Shown in pieces: positions 18,160-26,890 of a stretch of DNA of 64,000 nucleotides. The position numbers and the translations under genes are program-made. The notes under the pieces were generated by a model that saw only the letters and a list, made by a program, of their open reading frames with translations, did no database searches and was not told the origin of the DNA. Source of the DNA: Neorhizobium galegae. Lineage in GTDB: Bacteria > Pseudomonadota > Alphaproteobacteria > Rhizobiales > Rhizobiaceae. How positions within the stretch are numbered: position 1 is the stretch's first letter; each line of letters begins with the position of its first letter. Where the stretch lies: assembly GCF_017877135.1 (NCBI RefSeq), contig NZ_JAGIPH010000008.1:62001-126000 (forward strand), written 5' to 3'.

Positions 18160-19050
18160 TCACCCCGCGACTCGTGAGGTTTCGCCATCAGCCAGGCAGA
18201 TCTCGGTGATCCGCAGGCCTTCCTTGGTGATGCGTGACGGGAAAGTGTCGCGCAGCCGCTCCTCGTGGACAGGAATGACGCGATGGGCGTCATATCCCGC
18301 CTGTTTCATCATCTCTTCGGTCGCCAGAACGAGGTTCGTCTGGCTGCCGACAGCAAGGCCCACCGGCACGTAAATTTCCTTTTCGCCGACGGCAGCGCCC
18401 GGCCCCTTGATGTTTTCGAAGACATAGACGAGGTCACCCGCCAGCACCCACGGATCCTCTGACTGGGTCTTGCCGTCATTGCGAACGGTCACCCACATCG
18501 AGCCCCAGGTATGGCTGTCGTCGGCGGCATGCAGATCAATGCCGGGCAGCACGTCGGTGACCGAACCGTTCACCGTCGTCAGCCGCTTTTGCTGGGCAAG
18601 CTCGACACCGCGTACGATATCGCCCGGATCAACGGCGACCATCATCCAGCGCAGCCGGTCGGGCAGCGACATGGCCCAGACCCATTTCGAAATCTCGCGC
18701 TCCTGGATGTAGAACTTGGCTTTCGGGAAATCCTCGACATTGCCGAAATGGTCGAAATGCGCATGGGTGATGAAGCAGGTATCAACGTCCTCCGGCTTCA
18801 CGCCGATCTCAGCCAGCACCGTCGCCGGGCTGCGCCAATTCTCGACTGCGAAGCGGTCAGCAAGCGTCTTGCCGTAAGCCTTGTCATTATATCCGACATC
18901 GACCATCGCGATATGATCGCCGCCTTTGATGACGACGTAGCAATAGGGAAGCTTCACATATCCTTGATTGTGCGCACCGTAAAGCACACCGCTCTTGTGG
19001 TAGTTCGGCACGAAGGAATATTCGCAAACCCAGATAGAATAATCAGCCAT
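18160..19050 (-). CDS. Metallo-beta-lactamase-fold hydrolase (lactonase-like)
   Basis: A 296-residue protein with the metal-binding HAHFDH motif (about residue 109) in 'CFITHAHFDHFGN', later His/Asp ligands in 'DSHTWGS' and 'LAGDLVY', and a final 'RVIPVHEERL'. Family members nearby in sequence are called N-acyl-homoserine lactonases, but in this operon hydrolysis of a sugar-acid lactone is as likely. No signal peptide. The ATG at 19050 follows GGGAGGAC. It is the first of four tightly spaced catabolic genes after the unknown protein at 19101. Confidence 0.85.
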   Translation of the reverse strand: MADYSIWVCEYSFVPNYHKSGVLYGAHNQGYVKLPYCYVVIKGGDHIAMVDVGYNDKAYGKTLADRFAVENWRSPATVLAEIGVKPEDVDTCFITHAHFDHFGNVEDFPKAKFYIQEREISKWVWAMSLPDRLRWMMVAVDPGDIVRGVELAQQKRLTTVNGSVTDVLPGIDLHAADDSHTWGSMWVTVRNDGKTQSEDPWVLAGDLVYVFENIKGPGAAVGEKEIYVPVGLAVGSQTNLVLATEEMMKQAGYDAHRVIPVHEERLRDTFPSRITKEGLRITEICLADGETSRVAG

Positions 19051-19100
19051 GTTGTCCTCCCGTTTTAATTCCTCATGTCGCCGGTCCTCGTCCGGCGGTT

Positions 19101-19646
19101 TCAGTGCCTGCAACTGCAGCAGGCATGGGTGAAATCGACCATATTCAGGCCGGCCTTCTCTGTGCTTGCCGCCGAAAGATGGGCGTAGGCCCGCTTTGTC
19201 AGGCCCACCATCCGGTCAAAGGCCGCGTTGTTGTCAGCCCTCTGCCCCAGGGCTGAGAACGTTTTCAGTGCCAGACCTGAAAAAAGGCATGCGGCGGCAA
19301 GTTGCTCGCGATGGGGCTGGGCAGCCTGAGGCGCCGCAAGGGCAGCCGTTCGCTCGTCGGCATCGTTCCAGCGTGCCTGGCAGGTGGCAAGTTCCGGCAG
19401 ATCGGCAACCTCGATGCGCCCGGTCAGGCGGGCGAGAATCATCAGACCGGAAATCTGACCTATGACGCGGCGCAGGTTTTCGTAGATCGGCTGGCAGTCC
19501 CCCGCATAGCGCGCCAAGGCGTCCGACCCGAGCGTGACGGCAAGCGTTGCCGGATCGGCGACCGGCTCGGGCGCAGGCCCTTCGGCAATCGCCACGCAGT
19601 CCGGTTTATGGACTGTCGCCAGGCGCATGAAAAGGTCGTTCGTCAT
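19101..19646 (-). CDS. Unknown protein with a Cys/His C-terminal tail
   Basis: A 181-residue protein of unrecognised family, mostly predicted helical and Ala-rich. It contains several scattered Cys residues and ends HACCSCRH, a possible metal- or cluster-binding tail. No signal peptide or membrane helix. Its ATG overlaps the stop of the LacI gene (TGATG), so the two are probably co-translated. The conserved position between regulator and enzymes suggests a link to the pathway, but no role can be assigned. Confidence 0.7.
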   Translation of the reverse strand: MTNDLFMRLATVHKPDCVAIAEGPAPEPVADPATLAVTLGSDALARYAGDCQPIYENLRRVIGQISGLMILARLTGRIEVADLPELATCQARWNDADERTAALAAPQAAQPHREQLAAACLFSGLALKTFSALGQRADNNAAFDRMVGLTKRAYAHLSAASTEKAGLNMVDFTHACCSCRH

Positions 19647-20707
19647 CAGGCTCCTCCTTCCTCATGTCTCAGACGGTTGCGGGTGGTATTGCGCACCACG
19701 AGCCTGCCGGGCGCAATGCGCAGCACGCGTTTGTCCGCATCGCCATTGCCCGCAAGCTGGCGCGCCAGCGCCACGGTCGCCTCCATCATCTCCTCCAGCG
19801 GCTGCGCCACCGTGGTCAGTCGATGCGAGGGCCACGCGGCCATCGAAATATTGTCGAAACCGACGACCGATATGTCGTCGGGTACCCGAAGCCCGAGCCG
19901 TTCCTCGACGCCTTCGATAAAGCCGATCGCCACGATGTCGTTGGCGCAGAAAACACCGTCAGGCTTGCGCTGCAACTGGGCGACGCCCAGTCCTGCCGCA
20001 TAGCCGGCCTCATAGGAGAAGCGGCCTGCCTCGATAATCTGCGGCCGCGGCAATCCGCGCTCCACAGCCCGTTCGCAGAACCCCTTCTGGCGCTCGACAT
20101 TGGTGGAGGCACCCGGAAAGGCCGAAACATACAGAAGGTCCCGGTGTCCGAGATCAATCAGGTGATCGGCCGCGTTACGGCCGCCCTCGCTATTGTCGCA
20201 GGTCACGCCGAAGCCACCACCATTGGCCGCCAGGCGATTGAAGAAGATGCAGGGCGCCCCGGCGCTTTCGCATTTCTCCTGGGCGTGGGAATCGAGATTG
20301 GTGGCAAGCACGATCATGAGATCAGGCTGGTAGGTCAAAAGCAGTTCCACTGCCTCGTCGATCCGGTCCGGCTGTTCGGCACAGGCAAGCATGACATTCA
20401 TGCCGACGCCCTGCAGCATCGCCGTCAGCCGGGTCATCACTTCGGGATAGAAGGGGTTGGTCAGGTCGGATACGACCATGCCGGCGATCTGGGTCTTCTT
20501 GGTGATGAGGCTCTGGGCAAAAGGGTTTGGCCGATAGCCGATCGTGGTCGCCCTTTCGAGAACCAGGCGTCGCGTCTCGGAGGCGATCACGGCATCCGGA
20601 TAAAAGGCGCGCGACACCGTCGAAACCGACATGCCGAGGTCGCGGGCCAAGTCCTTGACCGTCACCTTCCTCTTCGTTGCTCGTTTCTGTTCGCTCACCA
20701 CATTCAT
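19646..20707 (-). CDS. LacI-family transcriptional regulator of the sugar ABC operon
   Basis: A 353-residue LacI protein: N-terminal HTH 'TVKDLARDLGMSVSTVSRAF' with hinge, then a periplasmic-binding-protein-like sensor ('IAGMVVSDLTNPFYPEVMTR', 'VVGFDNISMAAWPSHRLTTV'). The ATG at 20707 has GGAG only 4 bases upstream; a GTG two codons later has better spacing and may be used. It sits inside the operon between the binding-protein gene and the enzymes, behind a 13-bp hairpin. Its likely operators are the tandem boxes at 25662-25687 and the palindrome at 24028. Confidence 0.88.
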   Translation of the reverse strand: MNVVSEQKRATKRKVTVKDLARDLGMSVSTVSRAFYPDAVIASETRRLVLERATTIGYRPNPFAQSLITKKTQIAGMVVSDLTNPFYPEVMTRLTAMLQGVGMNVMLACAEQPDRIDEAVELLLTYQPDLMIVLATNLDSHAQEKCESAGAPCIFFNRLAANGGGFGVTCDNSEGGRNAADHLIDLGHRDLLYVSAFPGASTNVERQKGFCERAVERGLPRPQIIEAGRFSYEAGYAAGLGVAQLQRKPDGVFCANDIVAIGFIEGVEERLGLRVPDDISVVGFDNISMAAWPSHRLTTVAQPLEEMMEATVALARQLAGNGDADKRVLRIAPGRLVVRNTTRNRLRHEEGGA

Positions 20708-20754
20708 CTCCGCCGGGTTCTCCGTTTGAGGCCACAGCAAAACCGGTCCTGCCG

Positions 20755-20788
20755 GTGTGGGAGCCCGGATCGGGGCGGGCTCCCACAC
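20755..20788. terminator. Intercistronic hairpin after the sugar-binding-protein gene
   Basis: GTGTGGGAGCCCG (20755-20767) and CGGGCTCCCACAC (20776-20788) make a perfect 13-bp stem with an 8-base loop, 13 bases after the leftward stop at 20802. A second small repeat, ACCGG-N5-CCGGT followed by TTTTG on the minus strand, lies just beyond. Together they should partly end transcription or protect the upstream messenger, keeping binding protein high and regulator low. Confidence 0.75.
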
Positions 20789-20801
20789 TGTCATGGTCAT
20801 T

Positions 20802-22013
20802 TCAGGGCTTTACCGTCGCTTCGACCTTCGTCAACTTGTATTGATCCGCCGCCGGTTGGCAATTATTGCAATTGATCCCCGGCTCGTTTGCGGCCTGTTT
20901 CACGTCGGCCGGAAGCGGCTGGATGGTTGCACCGGCAACCGGCGTCCCGTTCAGTGCAGAGTCGATATTGAGTTCCGGCAGCAGGTCGGGGTTGAGCACT
21001 TCCGTCACGAAGGACGACGGAACACGCTTTTCCGAGAAGACATTGCAGCCATTCTCGAACTTATCGCCCTGGCACACCTTCACCTTGTCGGCCGGCACCC
21101 ACGGCAACGGATATTCGATGTTCATCGGCTTCATGGTGCGCTTTTTGGTGAGAATTTCCATCATCAGCTTGAACGCATAGCCGGACTGCGCTGGCGGGGA
21201 GCCTGCAGAGACACCCTTCAGGCCCTTTTTCTGCATGGCCGGATCGGCAAGTGCCAGACGAAAACCATTGGAGTTTTCGCCGGTCATCGCAACGAGATCG
21301 CCCCCACGGTCGAGCAGCGCCTGGATCGCGCCGTATTCGCCGGCCTGCGCCCAGATGCCGTTGACGTCAGGATGGGCGGTGAGAGCCTTGGCGGTTTCCT
21401 GCTGGGTCGTGCGGTCGTCCCAATAGGAGTAATATTCGGAGACGACCTGGATGCCGGGATACTTCTTGAAGACGCTCATGGCGCCATCGGTGTGGCGCTG
21501 ATCGACCGAATTGCCGGGCACGCCGCGCGACAGGAAGATCTTGCCCTTGCCGCCAAGCGCGTTGACCAGCGCCTGGGCCGAATTTTCGCCGAAGCCGGAC
21601 GAAAGATAGCTGACATTGTAGGCGCATTTTTCCGTCACGGTCGCATCGTACATGAAGAACAGCACGCCTTCGTCGCAACCGCGCTTGATCGTGCGGTTGA
21701 GCGCGTTGGAGGAGATCGGGAAGCTGATGATGCCGGCGGCCCCGTCATCGATCATGCTTTCATACGCCGATATCTGCGCCTGCGGATCGGTGCCGGTGAT
21801 GACTTCCTTCAATTCGACCGTCTGGTCGTAAGGCGGGGTCTTGGCCAGCGCCTTTACGATGTTGGCCGCTTCGGACTGCCAGGCGTTGCCGGAATAGCTG
21901 AGGCTCAAGTAGATCTTGAATTTCTTGCTGTCAGCAGCCTGCGCCGTGCCGGCAATCAGCCCGGTCGCCATGGCAACGCCGGCAAGCGCTGCAAAGAGAT
22001 TCTTCATTTTCAT
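20802..22013 (-). CDS. Sugar ABC transporter substrate-binding protein (ribose type, Cys-rich)
   Basis: A 403-residue periplasmic protein with signal peptide (MKMKNLFAALAGVAMATGLI, cleavage after AQA). The fold pattern of type I sugar-binding proteins follows: 'IYLSLSYSGNAWQSEAANIV', 'GIISFPISSNALNRTI', 'FFMYDATV'. It is larger than typical ribose-binding proteins (about 290 mature residues). It has six Cys residues, including CNNC near the C-terminus, which could form disulfides in the periplasm. The ATG at 22013 follows GGAGGAGG. Ligand unknown; the neighbours point to a polyol or sugar acid. Confidence 0.87.
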   Translation of the reverse strand: MKMKNLFAALAGVAMATGLIAGTAQAADSKKFKIYLSLSYSGNAWQSEAANIVKALAKTPPYDQTVELKEVITGTDPQAQISAYESMIDDGAAGIISFPISSNALNRTIKRGCDEGVLFFMYDATVTEKCAYNVSYLSSGFGENSAQALVNALGGKGKIFLSRGVPGNSVDQRHTDGAMSVFKKYPGIQVVSEYYSYWDDRTTQQETAKALTAHPDVNGIWAQAGEYGAIQALLDRGGDLVAMTGENSNGFRLALADPAMQKKGLKGVSAGSPPAQSGYAFKLMMEILTKKRTMKPMNIEYPLPWVPADKVKVCQGDKFENGCNVFSEKRVPSSFVTEVLNPDLLPELNIDSALNGTPVAGATIQPLPADVKQAANEPGINCNNCQPAADQYKLTKVEATVKP

Positions 22014-22055
22014 CGGTATCCTCCTCCCAATGGATAATCGTGAATGACAGTTCGT

Positions 22056-23078
22056 TCAGCGCAGCATGGAGCGCAGCCGCTGAAACAGTTCTTCGCGCAG
22101 CAGAAGCAGGGCCACGAGAACGATGGAGCCTTCGATGATGGTGCGAAGGCCAAATTCCAGCCCGAGGGCCGAGATGATGGTGCCGAGTGTTGTCAGCAGG
22201 ATTGCCCCGCCGACAGTCCCGAGAAAGGTGCCGCGCCCTCCGAGGATCGATGACCCGCCGATGACGACGGCCGCGATCGAGGGCAGCAGGTAGCTGTCGC
22301 CCATGCGCAGTGTCGCGCCATTGGAATAGCCGACCAGCATGATGCCGACGAACCCGCCACAGGCTGCACTGACCGCGTAAGGCAGGATGCGCGCGAGGTT
22401 TACCGGAACTCCGGCGATGCGGGACGCTTCGACATTGGTGCCGACGGCATACAGATAGCGACCGAAGATCGAACGGCTCTGAAACAGCCAGCCCAGGATG
22501 ACGAAAACAATGAGGAAGATCACCGGCGCCGGCATGCCCAACAGGCGTTCCTTCATCAGCGCCACTGCGGCTTCCGGTGCAGCACCCCGGGGCGTGCCCA
22601 TGGTGTAACCGAGCAGGCCGGAGGTGATGATGATCGACATCGCCATGGTCATGATGAAGGGGGGCACGTTCAACCAGACGATGCCGACGGCCGAGACGAT
22701 GCCGGTCGCCGCACAGACCATGAGGATCGCCGGCAGCAACCACCAGGCCTCCGGATTTCCCGATCCGACGATGCTCGTCGCCAGAATGCCGCCAAGCGTG
22801 ATGGTTGCCGGAAGCGACAGATCAAGACCGCCCGACAGGATCACCAGTCCCTGGCCAAAGGACAGAACGACCAGGAATGAACTGAGGACCAGCACCGTTT
22901 CAACCTGTGCCCAGGAGCCCAGCGAGGCGCTGACGAACCGGGCGCTGATGAGCAGGATCATGCACAGAATAGCGACCGCAATGGCGCTGATCGTTTCCCG
23001 GCTGACACGGGCGCTGCCGCGGCTATCGCCTTGCTGTGCAAAGCGCGTTTCAGGGGTCTGTTCCTGGGTCATGGTCAT
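22056..23078 (-). CDS. Sugar ABC transporter permease (ribose/RbsC family)
   Basis: A 340-residue permease with about ten hydrophobic helices and the RbsC-family pattern 'LVILSGGLDLSLPATITLGG' and 'GTNVEASRIAGVPVNLARIL'. The start at 23078 overlaps the stop of the other permease (ATGA) and has GGAGAAGGA upstream. With the ATPase and the second permease it forms the membrane part of a ribose-type importer; two unlike permeases in one operon point to a heterodimer. Confidence 0.9.
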   Translation of the reverse strand: MTMTQEQTPETRFAQQGDSRGSARVSRETISAIAVAILCMILLISARFVSASLGSWAQVETVLVLSSFLVVLSFGQGLVILSGGLDLSLPATITLGGILATSIVGSGNPEAWWLLPAILMVCAATGIVSAVGIVWLNVPPFIMTMAMSIIITSGLLGYTMGTPRGAAPEAAVALMKERLLGMPAPVIFLIVFVILGWLFQSRSIFGRYLYAVGTNVEASRIAGVPVNLARILPYAVSAACGGFVGIMLVGYSNGATLRMGDSYLLPSIAAVVIGGSSILGGRGTFLGTVGGAILLTTLGTIISALGLEFGLRTIIEGSIVLVALLLLREELFQRLRSMLR

Positions 23079-24079
23079 TTTCCTTCTCCGATGCGGGTCA
23101 GCAGGCCGCTGACGACAACGGCAAGAATGAGGATGACCCCCTGGAAAAGGCCGGTGTAGAAAGACGAGACGCCACTGGAAAACAGAACTTTCTGGAGGAG
23201 CATCAGGACAGCGGCGCCCACGATGGAGGCAAAGACGCCGCCGCGTCCGCCAGAAAGTGAGGTGCCCCCCAGGGCCACGGCAGCGAAGGACAGGAGGAGA
23301 AGCGGCGTGCCGGCCGTCGGATTGCCGGTTGCCGTCTGCGCGCTCAGCATGAAGCCCGCGACACCATAGATCATTCCAGCCCCGACGAAGGTGATCAGCC
23401 GAACACGGCGGGTGTTGATGCCGGACAGCGCGGCAGCATGCTCATCCGCGCCGATGGCATAGAGCGAGGCGCCGAAATTGGTTCTCAGCGTAATCGCCCA
23501 GACCACCGCCAGGGCCGCGATCACCAGACCCGACACCGGGATTATATGCCACAGCCGATCCGTCATTTCGTAGGAGATCCATTCGGACACCTGACCACCG
23601 GGCGCATCGAGGATGACAAGCGCAATCCCCTGACAAATGATCATGACCGCAAGGGTCGCAGCGATCGACTGCAGTTTCAGATAGGCGACCAGCCAGCCGT
23701 TGACGGCGCCCACGAGACCGCCGATCGCCAGGCAGATCAAAAACGACAATAGAGCACCGCCCGGCCCTTCGATCGGATAGACTGCCAGGACGACATTGCA
23801 GATCGAGATCACCCCGGCGAGCGACAGGTCAAACCCGCGGCTCAGGACGACCAGCGTCTGGCCGGCTGCGGCAATCGCCAGCGGCACGGAATTGTTGAGC
23901 AGCGAGGCAATCGCCGAGGCGGAAAGAGCTTTGGGCTGCTGCAAGGCGTAAAGCCCATAGAGCAGGAGATAGATGCAGATGATCAGGCTCGGCCCACGCG
24001 TCAGACGCTCGACCATGGACATAGCCTGAGAACGTTCTCTTTGCGGGGCAGCATGTGTCTGGGGAACGGTCGTCATCAT
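23075..24079 (-). CDS. Sugar ABC transporter permease (ribose/RbsC family), second subunit
   Basis: A 334-residue permease of the same family ('TLVVLSRGFDLSLAGVISIC', 'GADEHAAALSGINTRRVRLI'). The ATG at 24079 overlaps the ATPase stop (ATGA) and follows GAGGTGG. Its first 20 codons contain a perfect GAGAACGTTCTC palindrome, matching the core of the boxes upstream of the operon. Predicted to pair with the permease at 22056. Confidence 0.9.
   Translation of the reverse strand: MMTTVPQTHAAPQRERSQAMSMVERLTRGPSLIICIYLLLYGLYALQQPKALSASAIASLLNNSVPLAIAAAGQTLVVLSRGFDLSLAGVISICNVVLAVYPIEGPGGALLSFLICLAIGGLVGAVNGWLVAYLKLQSIAATLAVMIICQGIALVILDAPGGQVSEWISYEMTDRLWHIIPVSGLVIAALAVVWAITLRTNFGASLYAIGADEHAAALSGINTRRVRLITFVGAGMIYGVAGFMLSAQTATGNPTAGTPLLLLSFAAVALGGTSLSGGRGGVFASIVGAAVLMLLQKVLFSSGVSSFYTGLFQGVILILAVVVSGLLTRIGEGK
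24028..24039. promoter_or_regulatory. LacI-type palindrome inside the first permease gene
   Basis: GAGAACGTTCTC is a perfect 12-bp palindrome centred on CG. It shares GAGAACGTTC with the upstream box at 25675-25687 and lies 40-51 bases into the coding sequence. CG-centred palindromes are the usual LacI-family operators. An internal operator could act as a roadblock or loop with the upstream boxes about 1.6 kb away. Confidence 0.5.
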
Positions 24080-25632
24080 GCCACCTCTTCTGTTTTACCA
24101 CGATGGCCGACCATGGCTGCGACGATATCCTGCTCGTTGATCGCCGCGCCTTCGAAGCTGTCAAAAATCTGGCCGCCGTAGAAGGCCATGCAACGGCTGG
24201 CGAGCTGGACGATTTCGGGAAGCTCCGACGAATAGAACAGCACCGAGCCGCCCTCCTCGGCAAAGGCACGGATGGCCGCATAGATCGATTGCTTGGTGCC
24301 GACATCGACGCCACGGGTCGGGTCGAACAGCAGCAAGGTCTTGGCGCCGGTGGCCAAGCATCGTGCAATGAGCACCTTCTGCTGATTTCCGCCCGAGAGA
24401 TCCGAGATCGCAAAATTGAGATAGCGCTTGTTGAACTCGACCTTTTCGCCGGTTTCGCGCGCCAGCTTCTGTTCAGCCGACGAACTGATGAGCGTCAGAC
24501 GGGACACGCGCGGCATGACGGGCAATGCCACATTGGTGGCCGCCGTCAGACCGGCGAGAATGCCTTCGACTTTGCGCTCTTCCGGCAGGTAGGCAATGCC
24601 GCTTCCGGATTTCAGCGCCTTGCGCGGATTGCTGAGCGAAACCGTCCGGCCATCGAGCGCAATCGAGCCCGCTGCCGGCTTATCGAGCCCGGCCAGCATG
24701 CGAAAGAGATCGCGTTGCCCCTGCCCCTCCAGCGCCGCGACGCCGAGAATTTCTCCCGGGCGCAGTTCGAAGGAGACGTTGCGCAATGCGCCGCCGGCCA
24801 AACCATCAACGACGAGGCGCGGCGCGGCCTCGGCAAGCTTCGGCGCCACGCGGGCGGCATCGCGTTCCGCATGGGCCCGCCGGCCGACCATCATTTCGAA
24901 AATATCATTGTCGCTTGCGTTGGCGAGGTCGACCGAAGCGATGCTGCGGCCATTGCGCAGCACGGTTGCCTCACTGCAGACTTCCCGCACTTCGGCCAGC
25001 CGATGCGAAATGTAGAGGACGGCAACACCCTTGGCCGTCGCCTTGCGGATACGCTCGAAAAGCCAGTCGGTTTCGGCAAGTGATGCGGTGGGCTCATCAA
25101 GGACCAGCACCTTTCCGGCATATTCAATCGCGCGGACGATTTCGATCCGCTGGCGGTCGGCAAGCGGCAGCGATGAAATCTGCACATCCGGACGGACGCG
25201 CGACAAACCATGTTTTTCTAGAATTGCCGCACCGGCTTGGTTGCTGAGGCGCGTGGAAGCCAGTCCGAGCCGGCCCCGCGGCAAACGCGGCATCAGGAGG
25301 TTCTGGGCGACCGTCAGATTGGAAACGAGGCTGAGCTCCTGAAACGCGGTCGCCACCTGCAGTCTGCGCGCGTCAAGAACCGAATGCGGAACATAAGGCT
25401 GGCCGTCGAGATAAATCGCGCCTTTGTCGGGGCGAACGGCGCCCGTCAGGATGCGCACCAACGTGGATTTCCCAGCACCGTTTTCGCCCACCAATGCATG
25501 CACCCTCCCCTTCTTCAGGGTGATGTCGGCATTCTCGAGCGCGACCGTTGCGCCATAGGCTTTGCCCAGGCCGCTGGACACCAGCATACTCGAGCCGCCA
25601 TGGCTGGCAGCTTCTTCAGCAATGTTTAGCAA
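24076..25632 (-). CDS. Sugar ABC transporter ATP-binding protein (ribose/RbsA type, two ATPase domains)
   Basis: A 518-residue double ATPase. The first domain has Walker A GENGAGKST, the signature-like 'LPLADRQRIEIVRA' and Walker B 'VLVLDEPTA'. The second has the degenerate 'EGQGQRD' loop usual in RbsA-type proteins, and 'LSGGNQQKVLIARCL'. The start is taken as TTG at 25632 because GGGAGGAG lies 3-5 bases before it; an ATG 15 codons later has no ribosome site, and the longer frame would run into the operator region. First gene of the leftward operon. Confidence 0.88.
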   Translation of the reverse strand: MLNIAEEAASHGGSSMLVSSGLGKAYGATVALENADITLKKGRVHALVGENGAGKSTLVRILTGAVRPDKGAIYLDGQPYVPHSVLDARRLQVATAFQELSLVSNLTVAQNLLMPRLPRGRLGLASTRLSNQAGAAILEKHGLSRVRPDVQISSLPLADRQRIEIVRAIEYAGKVLVLDEPTASLAETDWLFERIRKATAKGVAVLYISHRLAEVREVCSEATVLRNGRSIASVDLANASDNDIFEMMVGRRAHAERDAARVAPKLAEAAPRLVVDGLAGGALRNVSFELRPGEILGVAALEGQGQRDLFRMLAGLDKPAAGSIALDGRTVSLSNPRKALKSGSGIAYLPEERKVEGILAGLTAATNVALPVMPRVSRLTLISSSAEQKLARETGEKVEFNKRYLNFAISDLSGGNQQKVLIARCLATGAKTLLLFDPTRGVDVGTKQSIYAAIRAFAEEGGSVLFYSSELPEIVQLASRCMAFYGGQIFDSFEGAAINEQDIVAAMVGHRGKTEEVA

Positions 25633-25661
25633 TGTCTCCTCCCAAGCTCTCAAGTCGTCAA

Positions 25662-25687
25662 TGAAAACGTTCCCTGAGAACGTTCCC
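25662..25687. promoter_or_regulatory. Tandem LacI-type operator boxes upstream of the sugar ABC operon
   Basis: Two abutting 13-bp repeats, TGAAAACGTTCCC and TGAGAACGTTCCC, differ in one base and sit 30-55 bases upstream of the ATPase start. Both have a CG-centred AACGTT core typical of LacI operators. A third related half, GCGTTTTCACTG at 25700-25711 (TGAAAACGC on the other strand), lies just upstream. The operon's own LacI protein is the obvious candidate to bind. Confidence 0.65.
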
Positions 25688-25816
25688 ATACTTGCACAAG
25701 CGTTTTCACTGTCAAGCCTCCGTCTCTATTTTTTTGCCGGAGGAAAGTGATGATGGGCCTCAATCGCAGGCGGGTACGTGCGCCCGTTCCAGCAGAACCC
25801 CGTCCAAGCGCGGGGC

Positions 25817-26890
25817 TTATGGCGCGGATCGGGATACCGACAAAAGATGGGCAAGAAGGTCATCCCCGCCAAAACCGCCGGATTTGGTGAGGAGTGTTAC
25901 CCCGTCGAGGCGACCGCCACGCACTTGGCTGATCGGAACGCCGCGCGCGGCCTCGCCGATGCAGAGCAGATCGCAGGCCTCAGCTGCCACCAGCACTGTC
26001 ACCAGCGAATCGCCACCAATCACGACCACCGCTTCATCCCTCCCGGGGATGGCAAGCGACCTCGCGAGTTCACCAAGACGTCGTGCAGTCTGCGCAGGCG
26101 ACGTGCTTGTCACCGATGGAGAATGGATGGTCAATCTCGAATAGGGATCGCGCCCGGCGGATAAACGCTCAAGCTGGCGAAGCGTGACCGGATGCCGCGT
26201 TCCCGTAATGACGGTCGTTATCGGTGGGATCGGGATCGACGGTCGTGCACCGGCATTGGCAAGAGCGAGCGCCAGGCCGCCGCTGCCGGACCAGAGAACG
26301 CGACCGGGAAGAGATCCGGCAATCCGCGCTGCAGCCTGTTGCAAGTCCTGCTGGGTCTTCGCGTCGACAATCCAGACGCATCCACCGGTCCGCGCTTCGT
26401 TTGCAAACATTTCATAGGGAGGGCGAAGAAGATGCGCCTTAAGGCCGTGACCGGCAAAGGCTGTGACGAGGGACGGACCTTCGGCGCGGCGAAAGTTGCC
26501 GACGCCTTCCTGCAGCATCTGCCATCCATCGATGGTGAGGCGACCGAGATCGGGGAAAGCGGGCGCGAAAACCAGATGATCAAATCCCCCTGCCCGATAG
26601 AGAGCAATGGTTTCGCCGACCGGATGGCCGCGCAGGACGCTGTCGACCTTCTTGAACCACAGGGTCGCGTTGCATGTCTCTTCGTTCAGCAAATGGAAGA
26701 CGTTTTCGACCGCAAGCATGCTCTCGGCTTCTAAGAGGTGGCGGCTTTCGGTGCTGATGGCCATGCGATTGCCTGAGGGCTGAGGTGTGGTCCATCCAAC
26801 CGGCACGGGCCACTCAGGCGAGGCGAAGGCGCAGGCACTGTCGAGCGCGCCCGTCAGATCGTCCGCGATAATCCGCAAACCGCTATGCAT
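25817..26890 (-). CDS. Four-carbon acid-sugar kinase family protein (DUF1537/OtnK-like)
   Basis: A 357-residue protein with the N-terminal 'LRIIADDLTGALDSACAFA' and C-terminal 'VVVIGGDSLVTVL ... GVPISQVRGGRLDGVTLLTK SGGFGGDD' (spaced) of DUF1537 kinases. Characterised members phosphorylate threonate or erythronate at the 4-hydroxyl. It is somewhat shorter than the usual 410-430 residues. The ATG at 26890 overlaps the last codons of the deoR-type gene by 8 bp. With the divergent pdxA2-type gene it gives a plausible acid sugar to dihydroxyacetone phosphate route. Confidence 0.85.
   Translation of the reverse strand: MHSGLRIIADDLTGALDSACAFASPEWPVPVGWTTPQPSGNRMAISTESRHLLEAESMLAVENVFHLLNEETCNATLWFKKVDSVLRGHPVGETIALYRAGGFDHLVFAPAFPDLGRLTIDGWQMLQEGVGNFRRAEGPSLVTAFAGHGLKAHLLRPPYEMFANEARTGGCVWIVDAKTQQDLQQAAARIAGSLPGRVLWSGSGGLALALANAGARPSIPIPPITTVITGTRHPVTLRQLERLSAGRDPYSRLTIHSPSVTSTSPAQTARRLGELARSLAIPGRDEAVVVIGGDSLVTVLVAAEACDLLCIGEAARGVPISQVRGGRLDGVTLLTKSGGFGGDDLLAHLLSVSRSAP

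Noticed and set aside
18160..19050. Quorum-quenching N-acyl-homoserine lactonase
   Set aside because: The fold and HxHxDH motif fit, but the operon is for sugar uptake and oxidation, and the motif does not separate sugar lactonases from homoserine lactonases.
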